The notes under the pieces were generated by a model. The model saw only the letters and a list, made by a program, of their open reading frames with translations, did not search any database and had not been told where the DNA came from. From Symsagittifera roscoffensis (lineage: Eukaryota; Xenacoelomorpha; Acoela; Convolutidae), in NCBI RefSeq assembly GCF_963678635.1, contig NC_087067.1, positions 56,455,964 to 56,519,963 of the forward strand: a DNA stretch of 64,000 bases, given 5' to 3'. Every line of letters begins with the position of its first letter. The first letter of the stretch is position 1. The position numbers and the translations under genes were made by a program. Positions 42,601 through 53,290 of the stretch are shown in pieces.

Positions 42601-43576
42601 GCGACTGGTCGCATATATGTTGAGACTCTCACCAAAGCATAGACATTTCAGATTGCCAGATAAGGCCATAATTGATCCAGCAGAGCTTGTAATTGCAGAG
42701 GAAATGCTTCTGCAACTTTCGCAGTTAGAGTCACTCCCAGCTGAAAGTAAACAGTTATTAGCTGGAAAATATGTGAAAACATCGATCCGTATATCATCGT
42801 ATTCGCCTTTTATCGGACCCAACGGTTTATTTAGATCTACCGGCCGTATCCAACGTCTCTCCGCAACCGCATTCGAAACTCGCCATCCAATAATTTTGGA
42901 TAGCCGCCATCGCCTAATCCGATTGTTTTTCCGTTTTTATCACGTTAAGCAAGAACATCAGTCAGTCGACTACCTTCGTTCCGTCATTCATCAGCAATTT
43001 GTTGTACTACGCGTAAGATCTGCACTAAGAGCTATTGAAACACCTTGCGTGTGCTGTAGAAAACGAAAAGCGAAAACCGTTACTCCAAAGATGTCTGACC
43101 TTCCCGCGGAGCGTCTAGGTTACCGCCAGCCACCGTTCTCGAACTGCGTCGTCGATTATTTTGGACCATTTCATGTAATAATTCGTCGATCTTCCGAGAA
43201 ACTCTAAGGTTTTCTATTAAATTTCTTAACGACTGGCACAATTCACAGTGAGTTGGTTCCATCCATGGACACAAGCTCATGTGTGATGGCTATCGAGCGC
43301 TTAATTTCTAGGCGAGGAACACTCTGAATAATTTGGTCGGACAACGGAACAATTTTTGTATGAGCCGAAAAAGAGATTCTTCTGTGCATCGAAAATTGGA
43401 ACGCATAAGCACCACTATCGTTCGTACACAAAAGTATTAAGTGGAAGTATAATCCGCCAAGTGCACCACATCAAGGTGGAGCCTGGGAGCGAATGGTGCG
43501 CAGTTGTAAGCGTGTGTTTTATGCAATCTTAGGGTCAAGAAAGTTGACTGAAGAGATTTTGAACACAACAATGTGC
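42601..43576 (+). pseudogene. Element D integrase, part 1
   Basis: YSPFIGPNGLFRSTGRIQRL, QEHQSVDYLRSVIHQQFVVL, CVCCRKRKAKTVTPKMSDLP, VDYFGPFHVIIRRSSEK, then stop-ridden DDE core and AWERMVRSCKRVFYAIL. Ends at the CTAGT target site (43577-43581) where C inserted. Confidence 0.85.
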
Positions 43577-43581
43577 CTAGT

Positions 43582-43925
43582 TGTGCGCGTCAATCTCCAC
43601 AGTTCGTAAAAAACGGTTTTTAAACACTTGAATTAATGAGAATTTTCTCGGCAAAATAGCTCCGGAAATTTGAAAACTTAACGATAATTTATAACAGATT
43701 TTGTCCTTGGTAACATCGGTAACATCGGCCATAAACATCTGCATAACTCAAAGCAAGCTTATTGTTAGGAATACTACAATACTTGATAAACTTCTTCGTC
43801 TATATTGCCGTTTTATGGTCCTTTTGCGCGAAAAGCATAAAAGTTTACACGATGTCAAAAGTCAATGATAGATCAGTTTGGTTCATTTGTATGCATTTGT
43901 ACTCTCGCACATTTGCGCTGCAACA
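43582..43925 (-). repeat. 3' LTR of element C (344 bp)
   Basis: TGTGCGCGTCAATCTCCACA...GCGCTGCAACA. Compared with its partner at 51211 it has small gaps (for example AATAATGCATTAAAAATATT is shortened) and a G run difference, so the LTRs have diverged. No clear B box is seen in this shorter LTR. Confidence 0.92.
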
Positions 43926-44250
43926 TCCCCCACCCCTAAACAAGGAAGAACGGGAGCGAGCTTTACGGTCGGGCGGGTCAGTTCGCTCGTAACGGTCTTT
44001 GTGTCGGCGGATCTCGCGCATCCGTCCTTGCCATAGTGCAGTCTTAGGATACGTGCGAGTGGATAATGTCCACGTTGAGTGTCAGGCTCTATGACCCAAA
44101 CCAAGTCCCCGGCTTTCAACTTAAAGTCTGACTGGTTGTTGCCACTTTGCCCTCCTAAAGAGGGAAGGAACCTATTACCGCATCCACCGTGTCCATTTTG
44201 CGTTAGCGTCTGATTGCGCTTTGGCGAACCGCTTCTTATGGTAGAAGTTT
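43883..44250 (-). pseudogene. Element C integrase C-terminal domain
   Basis: KAGDLVWVIEPDTQRGHYPL, RILRLHYGKDGCARSADTKT, VTSELTRPTVKLAPVLPC and terminal GVGDVAAQMCESTNAYK, again running into the LTR. A frame change near 44130 separates it from the core. Confidence 0.85.
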
Positions 44251-44860
44251 TCTTCGAAAGTTAGCGACGGAAAACTCGCTGCGTGTTGACCAAGTATAAA
44301 ACAATTCGGGGTCAACGCCTCTAGATCTAGCGGATTGGTACTAACGGCTGTTATCGGTCTAGCATTAAGTGATTGCTCAACAAGGCACAGCGTGGTTCTT
44401 AGAATCTCCTCAGGTACTCTTCTGATGCCTAGGATGTCATACAAAACGCGCTCGACACTCGGAACTAATCGCTCTCAGGAGCCACCATGGTGCGGTGCGC
44501 TGGGTGGATTGAATTTCCACTTGATCCCTTTCTGAACAAAAACAGCTCTTTCTGAGCGCCAACAAAGTTCGTGCCGATGTCGGACATAATGGTAGTCGGA
44601 GTGACGCGACGTGCAAAATACTCTTCACGCCCATCACACAAGAGCTTGTGTCGAGCGAGGGGACCACTTCAATGTGCACCGCTCTAGTGGTCAGACAGGT
44701 GAACAAAAAAACCCCACCTCTTTTCCGTACTTCTCCGGATTGGAACTAGGAACGGCCCAAAGCCAGTCGACCCCTGCGTTAGAGAAAGGAGGTTGCTTGT
44801 AACCCAGCCTTTCATTGGGCAGATCAGCCACCATATGAGTTACGGTTTGCGCTTTGCGTT
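44175..44860 (-). pseudogene. Element C integrase core
   Basis: MYDILGIRRVPEEILRTTLC, LVEQSLNARPITAVSTNP, LTPNCFILGQHAASFPSL, LTTRAVHIEVVPSLDTSSCV. The SDNGTNF segment is damaged and ~45 bp around 44545 are missing compared with A. Frames shift at ~44440 and ~44700. Confidence 0.82.
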
Positions 44861-44861
44861 T

Positions 44862-45465
44862 TCAGCACACAACGCAAGTATTTTCAATGCTTCGCAGCAA
44901 CCATCGCAAATTTAACACAACGTATTTCAAATTAACCACCGCACGCATGTAATCCAAGCCTTGATGGAAATTCCTAACGTGCAAGTGTTTAACCAATAAC
45001 CGAACAACCGCGTGACGTGCATCAAGTATAATCGGATGCTTGCTACCGAAATCAGTCGAGCGAAGGATGCCAGCTGGTCCAATGAACGGCGAACTAATGG
45101 CGATCTGACTATTCTTCGTGATAATTTTTCCAGATCTTAATAGTTTTAGCTCACTAGGGAATGTTTCACCCTGGGACAGGTAAATGAGCTTCTGTTCAGC
45201 AATATCCATTTTACACGGGTCTGTAATTTTTAATATACTCGACCGGAAATGTTTATGGGATGGCAGCCATCTTAACAAAAATGCTACTGTGCGATTGTAT
45301 TTTACAATTGAATGGAATCTCTCCCATTTTTCGAATTGAAGATTTTTCTCTGTCAAAACATCGACGAAGAAGTTTGACGAATCTTCCAGACAAATGTCGA
45401 TATCACATGAAAGTCCTTTGAGTCTTATTTTATCAATAACCCTTGTATCGGGCTTGTACGGTCAA
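44862..45465 (-). pseudogene. Element C integrase H2C2 and linker
   Basis: Open frame 44862-45356: FLLRWLPSHKHFRSSILKIT, ISSPFIGPAGILRST, LHVRNFHQGLDYMRAVVNLK and ENTCVVC. About 27 bp is absent after ILRST compared with A. Confidence 0.82.
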
Positions 45466-46435
45466 TCAGTCGTCCTCAGTATTAACCCAGCTGCTTTCCT
45501 TGAGGGCTTCCGAAGAAATCCTTCGTGTACCGGTATCAGCTGGGTTATCACCGCTTAGTATGTGATGCCACTGATCACCAGTGCATTTACTAACAAAAAC
45601 GGGTAGTTTATTACAGGAGTTAAGCCACTGAAGAACAGTGGTACTATCTGTCCACATGAAAATATCCGTAACTTTGAAAGTAAGACCTTTCAAAATTTCT
45701 TCTTTTAATCGGGCTGCAAGAAAAACCGCTTGAAGCTGTAACTTTGGAATAGATAGCGCTTTCATAGGCGCAACGCGGGCTTTGCCAAACACAAAGGCTA
45801 ATTCGGTCTGATGCGAGCTAGCAAGTCGCGCACGAAGGAAAGCGACGGCACAAAAAACATCTTGCGAACTATCACCGAACATGTGAAGTTTTATTTGGTC
45901 GAAAGGGTCAGTGAAATAGCTGCGAGGTTTTGTCAGAGAACCTAACAAACGAAGAGCTGAGTGCCAGTCAAAGAATTGCTTTTTGAATTCCTGTGGGAGA
46001 TCATCGTCCCATTTTTGACCGCTGATTCGCCAGATATCTTTTAATAGAAGGCGAGCCTTCACGGTATACGGGGCCACTAAACCAATTGGATCATAAACAG
46101 AGGAAACAAAACTCAACACTGTACGCTGGGTGGTTGTTTTGTCTAGTGGACGGTCAACCCCTCTACTAACGACTAAGGTATCTTTTACGTGGTCCCACTT
46201 AAGACCGAGAACATGCGACGACTGGTCTGGACTCGTACAAATATCTTTAACAGAGGAATTGGACCCACGGTTGTCCGGATCAAGAGCGGTTGTTACATCG
46301 GGCACGTTGCTGACAAATTTTGTCAGATAAAACCCACCTAGTTTAAGCAACGAGAGTAAATCCCTACCTAATTTCAAGGCGTCATCCCTGTTTTGAACGA
46401 ATCCAGCTAATCATCCATATAAAACTTCTGGACCT
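45466..46435 (-). CDS. Element C RT end and RNase H, 303-codon open frame
   Basis: LLKLGGFYLTKFVSNVPDV, SHVLGLKWDHVKDTLVVSRG, SFVSSVYDPIGLVAPYTVKA, MFGDSSQDVFCAVAFLRARL, SIPKLQLQAVFLAARL (Q for the catalytic E of the second motif), MWTDSTTVLQWLNSCNK, NPADTGTRRI. The E-to-Q change at KLELQ would itself inactivate RNase H. The frame lacks the EILESTST segment. Confidence 0.85.
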
Positions 46436-46870
46436 TAGCCGAAGCAGCTTCGGGGTACTCAGCTTGATTATCCGATGCAGTCTTCTGCAAAGCAAAATTC
46501 GCACAAGTCGGCAAGTCCGAGCACCAAAAATGTGACGCGTATATTGGTGAACTACCACACTTGATGCGGGGCCCTCCGCCACAAAAAACGAAGAGAAGGT
46601 TGATTTTCTTCACGGACTCCAGCCTGTAAAAACATCCCTTCAATGTCAGCTGAAACGGCGTATTTATGCTGACGGAATCTTAAAAGTACAAAAATGAGGT
46701 TTGGAAGGAGATCCGGGCCAACCAACAGAGATTTGTTCAAGGAAGCGCCATGACATGTCGATGCCCCATTGAGGACTCGGCGCACCCCACCGGGTTTATT
46801 CGGGTTCAACACCGGGTGATGTGGGAGATACCACTCACGATCGGCTCGTGATTTGGGATCGTGTGCCATA
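46382..46870 (-). pseudogene. Element C reverse transcriptase
   Basis: REWYLPHHPVLNPNKPGGVR, VLNGASTCHGASLNKSLLVG, YAVSADIEGMFLQAGVREEN, CANFALQKTASDNQ, KVQKFYMDD. Single-base losses near 46400, 46510 and 46570 shift the frame. YMDD retained. Confidence 0.85.
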
Positions 46871-46874
46871 ACGG

Positions 46875-47650
46875 TTATGACATATCCATTTTGTATATCT
46901 TCTCTAATTGTTTCGGCGTATTTTCACGGAGCGACGGATCTTTATCTAGCCTCTTTTCAAAAAACTTTAATTGAGCTAAGGAGGAAAAATAGTTATTCGG
47001 TAAAGTACTTTCTTTATCATTCCAAAGCATTGGTAAGATGTACCTCTCACCATCGCGAAAAGTGTCATTTTTCAAAACGGACAAAGCGCGGCATCTACCT
47101 GCTTGAAGGCTCCATATGACTCCAACTCATGCCAAGTTTTAGTTTGGACCGCAAGAGACATGTCTTCGACAACACACTTAAAGCAAGACGAGTTCGAGTT
47201 AAAGGACGGCGTGACGGACCACTTAAAACCCAACCTATCGGAAGGCGTACGGCGCACGGTGAAATAGAGTCCTCCCTCAGAAGGCACTCAACGGGTCTTA
47301 TGTCATGGTAGAAATCCTGTCTAATAATTATTTCGACGTCCTCATACTTAAAATGTATAGGTTTGATCGCAGCCAACTGCGGGTATTTTTCCTCTTATTC
47401 AGGAAATTTTATGCTATCCAATCCAATGCGAATATGATTCTTAACATAAGCTCGAAAAGAAAACAAAAATTCACTATTATTCGTTTCGGCGGAAACTTGA
47501 AAACATACTTGATGAGTTTTCATCAAGCTCGAGGAATTGAATCCATTTATGGTGAGGTTAACGGGAGTGCCAACCAAATGGAGGCGATTTACGAGATCGG
47601 CGGATACCGATGAGTGCGTGGAAGCACTATCGCAAAGAGCTAGGGCATTA
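46875..47650 (-). pseudogene. Element C protease and RT N-terminal extension
   Basis: VGTPVNLTINGFNSSSLMKT, YEDVEIIIRQDFYHDIRPVE, VRLPIGWVLSGPSRRP, SLAVQTKTWHELESYGAFKQ and LAQLKFFEKRLDKDPSL. Frames change at ~47090 (with ~20 bp lost), ~47200 and ~47390. Confidence 0.8.
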
Positions 47651-47911
47651 GTAACCGTCGCATTCTAAGAGACGGCGAGTGATGCAACTGGCAGGAGGCC
47701 TTTAACTGATTCCTGGCTTTGAATATCTCCGACGGCTGCGTTAGTCGATACAAGTTCTCTGACGGCTGTGTTTGCGTTACCTGACGCCGGGTAACTTTTA
47801 GTATCCTTAGGAGGGAAAATTTTCTCAGCTCCATGTAAGAGCACCTTGTGCGTGCTTTCACAATCTGGCTTGGGGCACTTTCTGGCCTTGCGACAATTAC
47901 AAAAACCACTC
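47651..47911 (-). pseudogene. Element C second zinc knuckle and linker, fused to gag by deletion
   Basis: CNCRKARKCPKPDCESTHKV remains, preceded directly by sequence from DUF1759 (ATHLIDMS in this frame = start of the WHEW region). The first knuckle and the C-terminal half of DUF1759 are gone. The linker (ANTAVRELVSTNAAVGDIQS) is intact. Confidence 0.8.
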
Positions 47912-49668
47912 ATGTCAATTAAGTGGGTTGCCATCGAACTGGGTCAGCATTCATTCAGGGAGATGATCTTTTCGGCTGTGCATGAGTATATTAACCAATT
48001 CTCGTGTCGAAAGTGGACGCTCGACGTCTGCACCAGGTGAATTACCGGGAGTTGGCACTGTGTAACTCGAAAAATTAACGTGATAATTGGGAACGAACGG
48101 TTGATTAGCATGTGAAAAATTTTCAGGCTGCGCAAAGAACACAGTCCCTCCACTTGTATAAGCAACGAAATTATTCGGAGGAACAATCGGAGTTTTTGCG
48201 GAAAAAACAGTTGTCGAAGGAACGTAGTGTTGTTGAGTTGACATTAAAGTGGTAGCAACAGCTGGTCTCCTCAAATTATTATAAGAATTATAGTGGTCAC
48301 TTGAAAAGTTATAACTAGTAACAGGAACACCAATATGTTGTTGTGATGGGATTACAGGTGTTTGGTAGCCAGCTACTACTGATCCTGTAGTTTGATGACT
48401 TAAAAAAACCTGATTAATTGCTGTTGGTGCAGGAACGAACGGTGCTACACCAGAAGGAACGTCTGCAGATGTTGTCGGAGCAAAATAGTTTTCAAAAATT
48501 ACCGGGACTACTGACCCTGTGTTTGGATTACCTAGCACTGGATGAGTGGACAGAAAATTTTAAGGGGCAAATGATTAGAAACAGGTTGAATGACCTACTG
48601 TAACCCTACTGGATTGTTAACGGGAATCTGCGATTGGACCAAATTCGACAAATTGTGTTGTTGTCCGTGAATGTGGTTACTGAAATACAAACCCGGATCA
48701 CTAGAAGCTGCCTGGCCCTTATTCGCGCCTGTAAAACTTGATGAGACCATGTAATTTGTTGATGCAGGATAAGTTGCCTCAGGAGCTGTCGAACGAACGT
48801 GCTGCTCTTGATTGGGAACTACAACAGTCTCAGGCTGATTGTGGTCGACAGATTCGACCCAGTGACGCGTACGATCCTTTTCGTCTATTGTTAGTTGTGG
48901 AGAGATTCGAGATAAACCACTTTCCTCAGCATTCTCGCTGATTTCCGACAACTCATCTTCTAACTGAAGCCCTTTCAACTCAATTTCTGCCAGGTTTGTC
49001 CTGTGTTCTTCAGCCAAATTCTCTAACTCTAAGCTGGTTTGTTGTTCTAAAAAATTTTGTTTCATCTTGTTTTGCTGCTCTTTCAGTCTTAAGGACACTT
49101 TTGCCTGCCTCTCATGTTCCTCTTGTTCTCTCTTTAAAATCATTAAATCGCGCTTTTTCTCAGAAAATGTTTTCGACGGAACGGCGGTACAACGACTAGA
49201 CTTCTAACAACTCGATTGCTGATGTCGGCTGCTTCGGTGTGACAACTTAGAGCGGGTATCTGTTTTATGCGACTGGAGTTTTTCAGTTTTTTCAGAATGA
49301 TGAGAAACTTTTGAGCTGCTATCTTTGTTGTCCGGCTCTGTTACTGCCTCAAAATTTGTTTTAGATGTGATAGCTTCCTGTAAAATTTTATTATTGCTTT
49401 GATTCAACTTATGAAGCCACATATCCTGTGCCGGTATCAATTCGTCGGGGTTGGCACTTTTTGCAGCCATATCAATCAACTCATTATTTACCTCGACCGC
49501 TTGTTCTATATAGTTCCTACATTTTTCAATATATGTATCAATTTTTGAGCAAGGAATCTGACTCTCTATGTGATCCAAAATTATTTCGTGGCATTAAAAA
49601 GTTCGTTTGCGAGATTGCTACGTTTCTCAAACAACTTCTTAATTTTCTTCTGAAACTTAACGTCCATG
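47912..49668 (-). pseudogene. Element C gag, N-terminal part
   Basis: Start at about 49667 (MDVKFQKKIKKLFEKRSN). QDMWLHKLNQSNNKILQEAI, coiled coil ILKREQEEHERQAKVSLRLK, acidic region (LSEISENAEE), Ser/Gln/Pro-rich linker and ERPLSTRELVNILMHSRKDH. Frames 49204-49578, 48595-49143 and 47951-48538 are open between single-base breaks. Confidence 0.85.
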
Positions 49669-49759
49669 CTTAATAATTTCAGAAATAAACTACTCTCAGA
49701 AAATACTTTATTTTCACTCAAGTAAATCTACAAAATACTCTAAGGCATCAATAACTTAC

Positions 49760-50295
49760 AGGAGGGAGTAACTTGAAGTTTTAACGCTTTGAATCTATTG
49801 TGAATCGCTCTACGATTTTTAGGCGACAAACGGTTCCGCTTCTTCTTAGCTTTCAGTGTACTTAGGTCAGCACTGTATCGTCTTAGTAACAACAGAGTCT
49901 TCAACTCAAGGCATGGGTGTTGATGCAGCTCTTTATATTTTTAATAAGTATTTGGTCCTTGGCTTTTCCCTTTGAGATAAAATCCTCAACTATGTTATGA
50001 ACGAGAATACCTGTTTTTTTCAACTCTTTTTCTATATTGTCTGTACCGTTGCGGCGACAGTATACAATAGCGTTAATTTTCTCCTTGTATCTCAAAAGAA
50101 GGCTCTTAAGTTGGTCAGTACTCAAACTACGGTAGTTGTCACTGCGGTGCTTACTTATGGAGTTATTTATCGCGTCGTGCCAAATAACTAGATCTTTCCG
50201 ATTCGACAAAAAATGATGCAGATAGTATTGGATAGTTTTTTGCGAGTCCCTGTCGTTAAAGTTAAAGCTTAAGCCGGGATTTGTGAAACAAGTCT
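49760..50295 (-). pseudogene. ORF0 of element C
   Basis: Frame 49901-50209: NRKDLVIWHDAINNSISKHR, AIVYCRRNGTDNIEKELKKT, GILVHNIVEDFISKGKAKD. A one-base loss near 49945 shifts the basic C-terminus (LSPKNRRAIHNRFKAL). Unlike copies A and A2, there is no stop after NIEK, so this stretch shows the longer continuous frame. Confidence 0.6.
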
Positions 50296-51188
50296 ACTTC
50301 ACGCGCTTTTGAGACGGTGCGGATAGTATACGGAGCGCGTGATCCAAGGAACTAGCTCCTAGAATGAATACCATACACTCAAGAGGCCTATGCGACGGCT
50401 ACGTTACGCTAAAGTACCAATGTGGTGTGGAAATTGAGTAGGTCGGTTGAACTCCAACAACGCACACGCAGTAAACCTGAGGATGAAAGAGTTCAGCTTA
50501 GCTCAGTTAATATCACCGCACCTGACCACTTAACATTAGTGTCGCGCAACGAAGTCAGGAATCGGACGAGCTGAAACGGCATAGATTTGCTTGAAGCGAA
50601 CTAGCTTTTAGTTTCACCAATGGTGGGTGGGGATCAGGCAGATTGTTTAAGTTCCAACAACACACGCGAAAAAACCTGAGGATTGAAAAACTCAACTTAA
50701 TTTACCTGATATTTTGCTACCAGACCACTTACTATAAGGTTGGTGTCATGTTACAGCACAGTTTCGCAGAATTCTAGGGACGTTTTGAGGAGTAATTGGC
50801 AATCTTTTTACCTTTTTCGCGTCATTTTCACGAGTGGAAAATTACCACTCGTAGCTTGCTTTGAGTTGGGATACACAATAGGACATCGTATGTAATTTTA
50901 TTGCAAAGAAAGTTTATGAAGAAAAAAAAATAGACGAGTCTTATAGTTTTTGACGATTTTGGAGATTAGGCGGCACCGGTTTCGGGTTATCAACCATCGG
51001 CCAGAAGTAGCGAAATTGTTCGATGATTGCTTCTATCACTTCAACAAACGACTGTAGCTGGCCTGCGCTTGACAACTGAATCGACACTTATCAGTTCTGT
51101 GGGTTACAGGCTGGCACGAAATTGAAGTCGTCGTGGAGGAAAGAATCGAACTATAGTGCCTCTGTAGTAAACAAAAATAAACGATTGT
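50296..51188 (-). other. Leader of element C
   Basis: About 0.9 kb, similar to the leader of A for the first 600 bp, with the two leader repeats near 50435-50500 and 50632-50700. The LTR-proximal part differs from A. No gene. Confidence 0.55.
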
Positions 51189-51206
51189 GGCCCTTGTGGG
51201 GCGCCA
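51189..51206 (-). other. Primer binding site of element C
   Basis: Minus strand TGGCGCCCCACAAGGGCC, four bases from the LTR end at 51211. Same tRNA primer class as A and B. Confidence 0.85.
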
Positions 51207-51210
51207 ACAG

Positions 51211-51569
51211 TGTGCTCGTCGATCTCCACAATTCGTAAAAAACGGTTTTTAAACACTTGAACTGATGAGCATTTTCTCGGCAAAACAACTCCGGAAATTT
51301 GAAAATATAACGATAACATTTAACAGACTTTATCTTCGGTAACATCGGTAACATCGGCCATAAACATCTGCATAACTCAAAGCAAGCTTACTATTCGGAA
51401 TAATGCATTAAAAATATTTCAATACTTGATAAACTTTTTCGTCTATATTGCCGTTTTTATGGTCTTTTTGCGCGAAAAGCTTAAAAGTTTACACGATGTC
51501 AAAAGTCAATGATAGATCAGTTTGGTTAATTTTTATGCATTTAGACTCTCGCACATTTGCGCTGCAACA
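51211..51569 (-). repeat. 5' LTR of element C (359 bp)
   Basis: TGTGCTCGTCGATCTCC...GCGCTGCAACA; partner of 43582-43925. Followed by the TSD CTAGT. Confidence 0.93.
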
Positions 51570-52043
51570 CTAGTTGAAGGATCACTAAACGCCCGTCCAC
51601 TCACTCCCGTTTCTGACGACCCAGATAGTCTTGAGGCTTTGACGCCGAATCATTTCCTCTTAGGACAGCACAGTCTAACGTTTCCGTCTCTAAGGTCGAG
51701 TGAAAACTATTCTCACTCTAAACGCTATGCCCGTGCGCAGTAGTACGCAAACGGAATTTGGCAGCGATGGCTAAGTGAGTACGTCCCTACACTCAATAAA
51801 AGAGTTAAGTGCCATGCTCCTCCCGAATATTCTTTGAAAACGGGAGATATAGTGTGGTTAGTTGAATCCACTAGCCCTGGGGGCCACTACCCACTAGCAC
51901 GCATAATGTCGCTAAACTACTGCAAAGACAACACCGCCCGCTCCGCAAATCTAAGGACCGTTTCCGGAAACTACACTCGGCCGCTCGTTAAGCTCGTTCC
52001 GGTTCTCGCTCCTTCGGGGGTGGAGGATGTTAATGCTACATAG
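51570..52043 (+). pseudogene. Element D integrase, part 2 (C-terminal domain)
   Basis: Continues the D integrase after the C insertion: GSLNARPLTPVSDDPDSLEA, LTPNHFLLGQHSLTFPSL, GDIVWLVESTSPGGHYPLAR, NYTRPLVKLVPVLAPSGVED. One TAG at ~51740. The frame ends VNAT inside the 3' LTR, as in the other elements. Confidence 0.85.
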
Positions 52044-52486
52044 CATTAAAGTTGAAAGTATGAAAGTATGGTATAAAACCAGTATAGTTGCTTAGCAATA
52101 CCAGCTATATAGCTCAGCGTATACATAGTGCGTTCCGGGGAGTTCGGCGTGGGTTCGATTCTCACCTAAGTCGTTTCATTTGAGAATCCTTTTTGAGCCG
52201 AATCTGACAGAACATAAAATGCTAATATTTTAATCGGTTCAAAATTGGTTTGCAATTGAGTTTTTGTTAATTAAACTGCGTGAACTAAGTATAAACTCCT
52301 TGTGAAAAAACACATAAATCACACACAAATCAGCGCATGAACAATCCCACGTTTTAACTTGATACGTGTTATGTGGTTGCTAATTCCGTGCAATATAAAT
52401 TACTAAAATTCGCCGTTTATTGATTCTCTTGAATAAAACCGATTCTGTTTCCTGTTTTAATTCGAGTTATAAAAAAGGCCAGAACA
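52028..52486 (+). repeat. 3' LTR of element D (459 bp)
   Basis: TGTTAATGCTACATAG...GGCCAGAACA, preceded by the purine tract GGGGGTGGAGGA. Holds an uninterrupted tRNA-like module (52110-52162) and AATAAAACCG near 52431. Confidence 0.93.
52110..52162 (+). promoter_or_regulatory. tRNA-like A-box/B-box module in LTR D
   Basis: TAGCTCAGCG (A-box-like) and GGTTCGATTCT (one base off the B box). This is the module that element B split in the 5' LTR. No convincing cloverleaf, so not called a tRNA gene. Confidence 0.5.
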
Positions 52487-52512
52487 TTGCAGGTGGGGGA
52501 AGTAAAAAGAGC
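52487..52512. mobile_element. MITE M4, right end
   Basis: TTGCAGGTGGGGGAAGTAAA then AAGAGC, the right terminus matching the ends of M2 and M3; followed by TSD GGGGCGTC. Its left part is at 25592-25766. Confidence 0.85.
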
Positions 52513-52520
52513 GGGGCGTC

Positions 52521-52795
52521 AGAAAACACCAATCGCGAAAAAAGGCGAAATGTTCGAGACTTTTGCGCCGCTTCATTTTTGACAACAGCCGAAAGTGGAG
52601 TCTCTTGGGATATTAGCCGAAAAACTGTTGGCCGAATATTACAAAACATGGTTTCCGATGTTGTAGACTGCTAAAAAACCTCTAAAAAATCACATAATTG
52701 CCAAAAAAAATTACAAACATTTTAACATTTTCACCCCAAAACTTCGCGCTAGAATAGCCAATGAAAAGAACATCTTTGTAGCGGTTGTTTCCACC
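52521..52795. other. Intervening sequence, no gene
   Basis: Unique sequence between MITE M4 and the proposed LTR of E. It contains no recognisable repeat or coding domain. Confidence 0.5.
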
Positions 52796-53290
52796 TGTGT
52801 TCGGTCTGTGGTGGGACGGTCGAGTATATTGTCGATCTGTAGATTGGCTGTATGTATCTCGATTGAGAACCCGATTGTTCATTATATATATATATTTTTC
52901 CTTCAATAATTATCGAAAATCATTAAGAAGAAACAACGGAATAATATCTGTTTCGGAACAAAATTATCAAGTTTTAAACGAATTCCAAATCGAAAGCGAC
53001 TTTATTGTCACTAATTTTGCCAATAGGTGGGGATTTTCACGCTTGCCAGAAGTTAGAAGTCAATTCTGGCCAAAGTCTAATCAAGTTCATGTCCAGAACA
53101 TCATTTAAAAACAAGTTTGTTTTGGAACAGTTTTTATTCGGTTCAAATCAAGTGTATTTCGAGTTTTTTAGTAGTAAAATACTTGGAATGACCGGAATTC
53201 GAACCGGCGACCTTTCGGTTTCAGGTCAAGCACGTTACCGCTAGACTAGCTGGTCTTGATATGCTTTCATTTTAGTTTCAATCTTGAACA
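52796..53290 (-). repeat. Probable 3' LTR of element E
   Basis: The end CTTGAACA at 53290 and the following purine tract (minus GGGGCCCGAGGA) are clear. The start TGTGTTCGGTCTGTGG at 52796 is chosen because it gives a ~495-bp LTR with TG, but there is no second copy to confirm it. Carries a tRNA-like module. Confidence 0.5.
53187..53258 (-). promoter_or_regulatory. tRNA-like sequence in LTR E (Phe-GAA-like loop)
   Basis: Minus strand: GACCAGC, A box TAGTCTAGCGG, loop CTGAAAC (anticodon GAA), GGTTCGAATTCC (B box plus one extra T). This is the most tRNA-like of the modules, but the anticodon stem has mismatches and the T loop an extra base, so I read it as a decayed tRNA-derived sequence. Confidence 0.55.

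Larger units (their letters stand above)
43582..51569 (-). mobile_element. Element C: BEL/Pao LTR retrotransposon (7988 bp)
   Basis: Minus strand, LTRs 43582-43925 and 51211-51569, exact 5-bp TSD CTAGT (43577-43581, 51570-51574). Closely related in sequence to element A. Shorter than B because of an internal deletion joining gag DUF1759 to the second zinc knuckle near 47912. The insertion splits the integrase of D. Confidence 0.95.
25767..52486 (+). mobile_element. Element D: BEL/Pao LTR retrotransposon, host of B and C
   Basis: Plus-strand element with 5' LTR (25767-25890 plus 35876-36197), primer binding site, ORF0, gag, a truncated protease, RT, RNase H, integrase and 3' LTR (52028-52486). 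The flanking 5 bases are TTGGA (left) and TTGCA (right), a TSD with one change. About 8.7 kb once B and C are discounted. Many stops and a deletion of most of the protease make it dead. It is older than B and C and younger than MITE M4. Confidence 0.92.

Noticed and set aside
53187-53258. Functional tRNA-Phe gene
   Set aside because: Loop and boxes look right, but the anticodon stem does not pair and the T loop has an extra base; it lies in an LTR.
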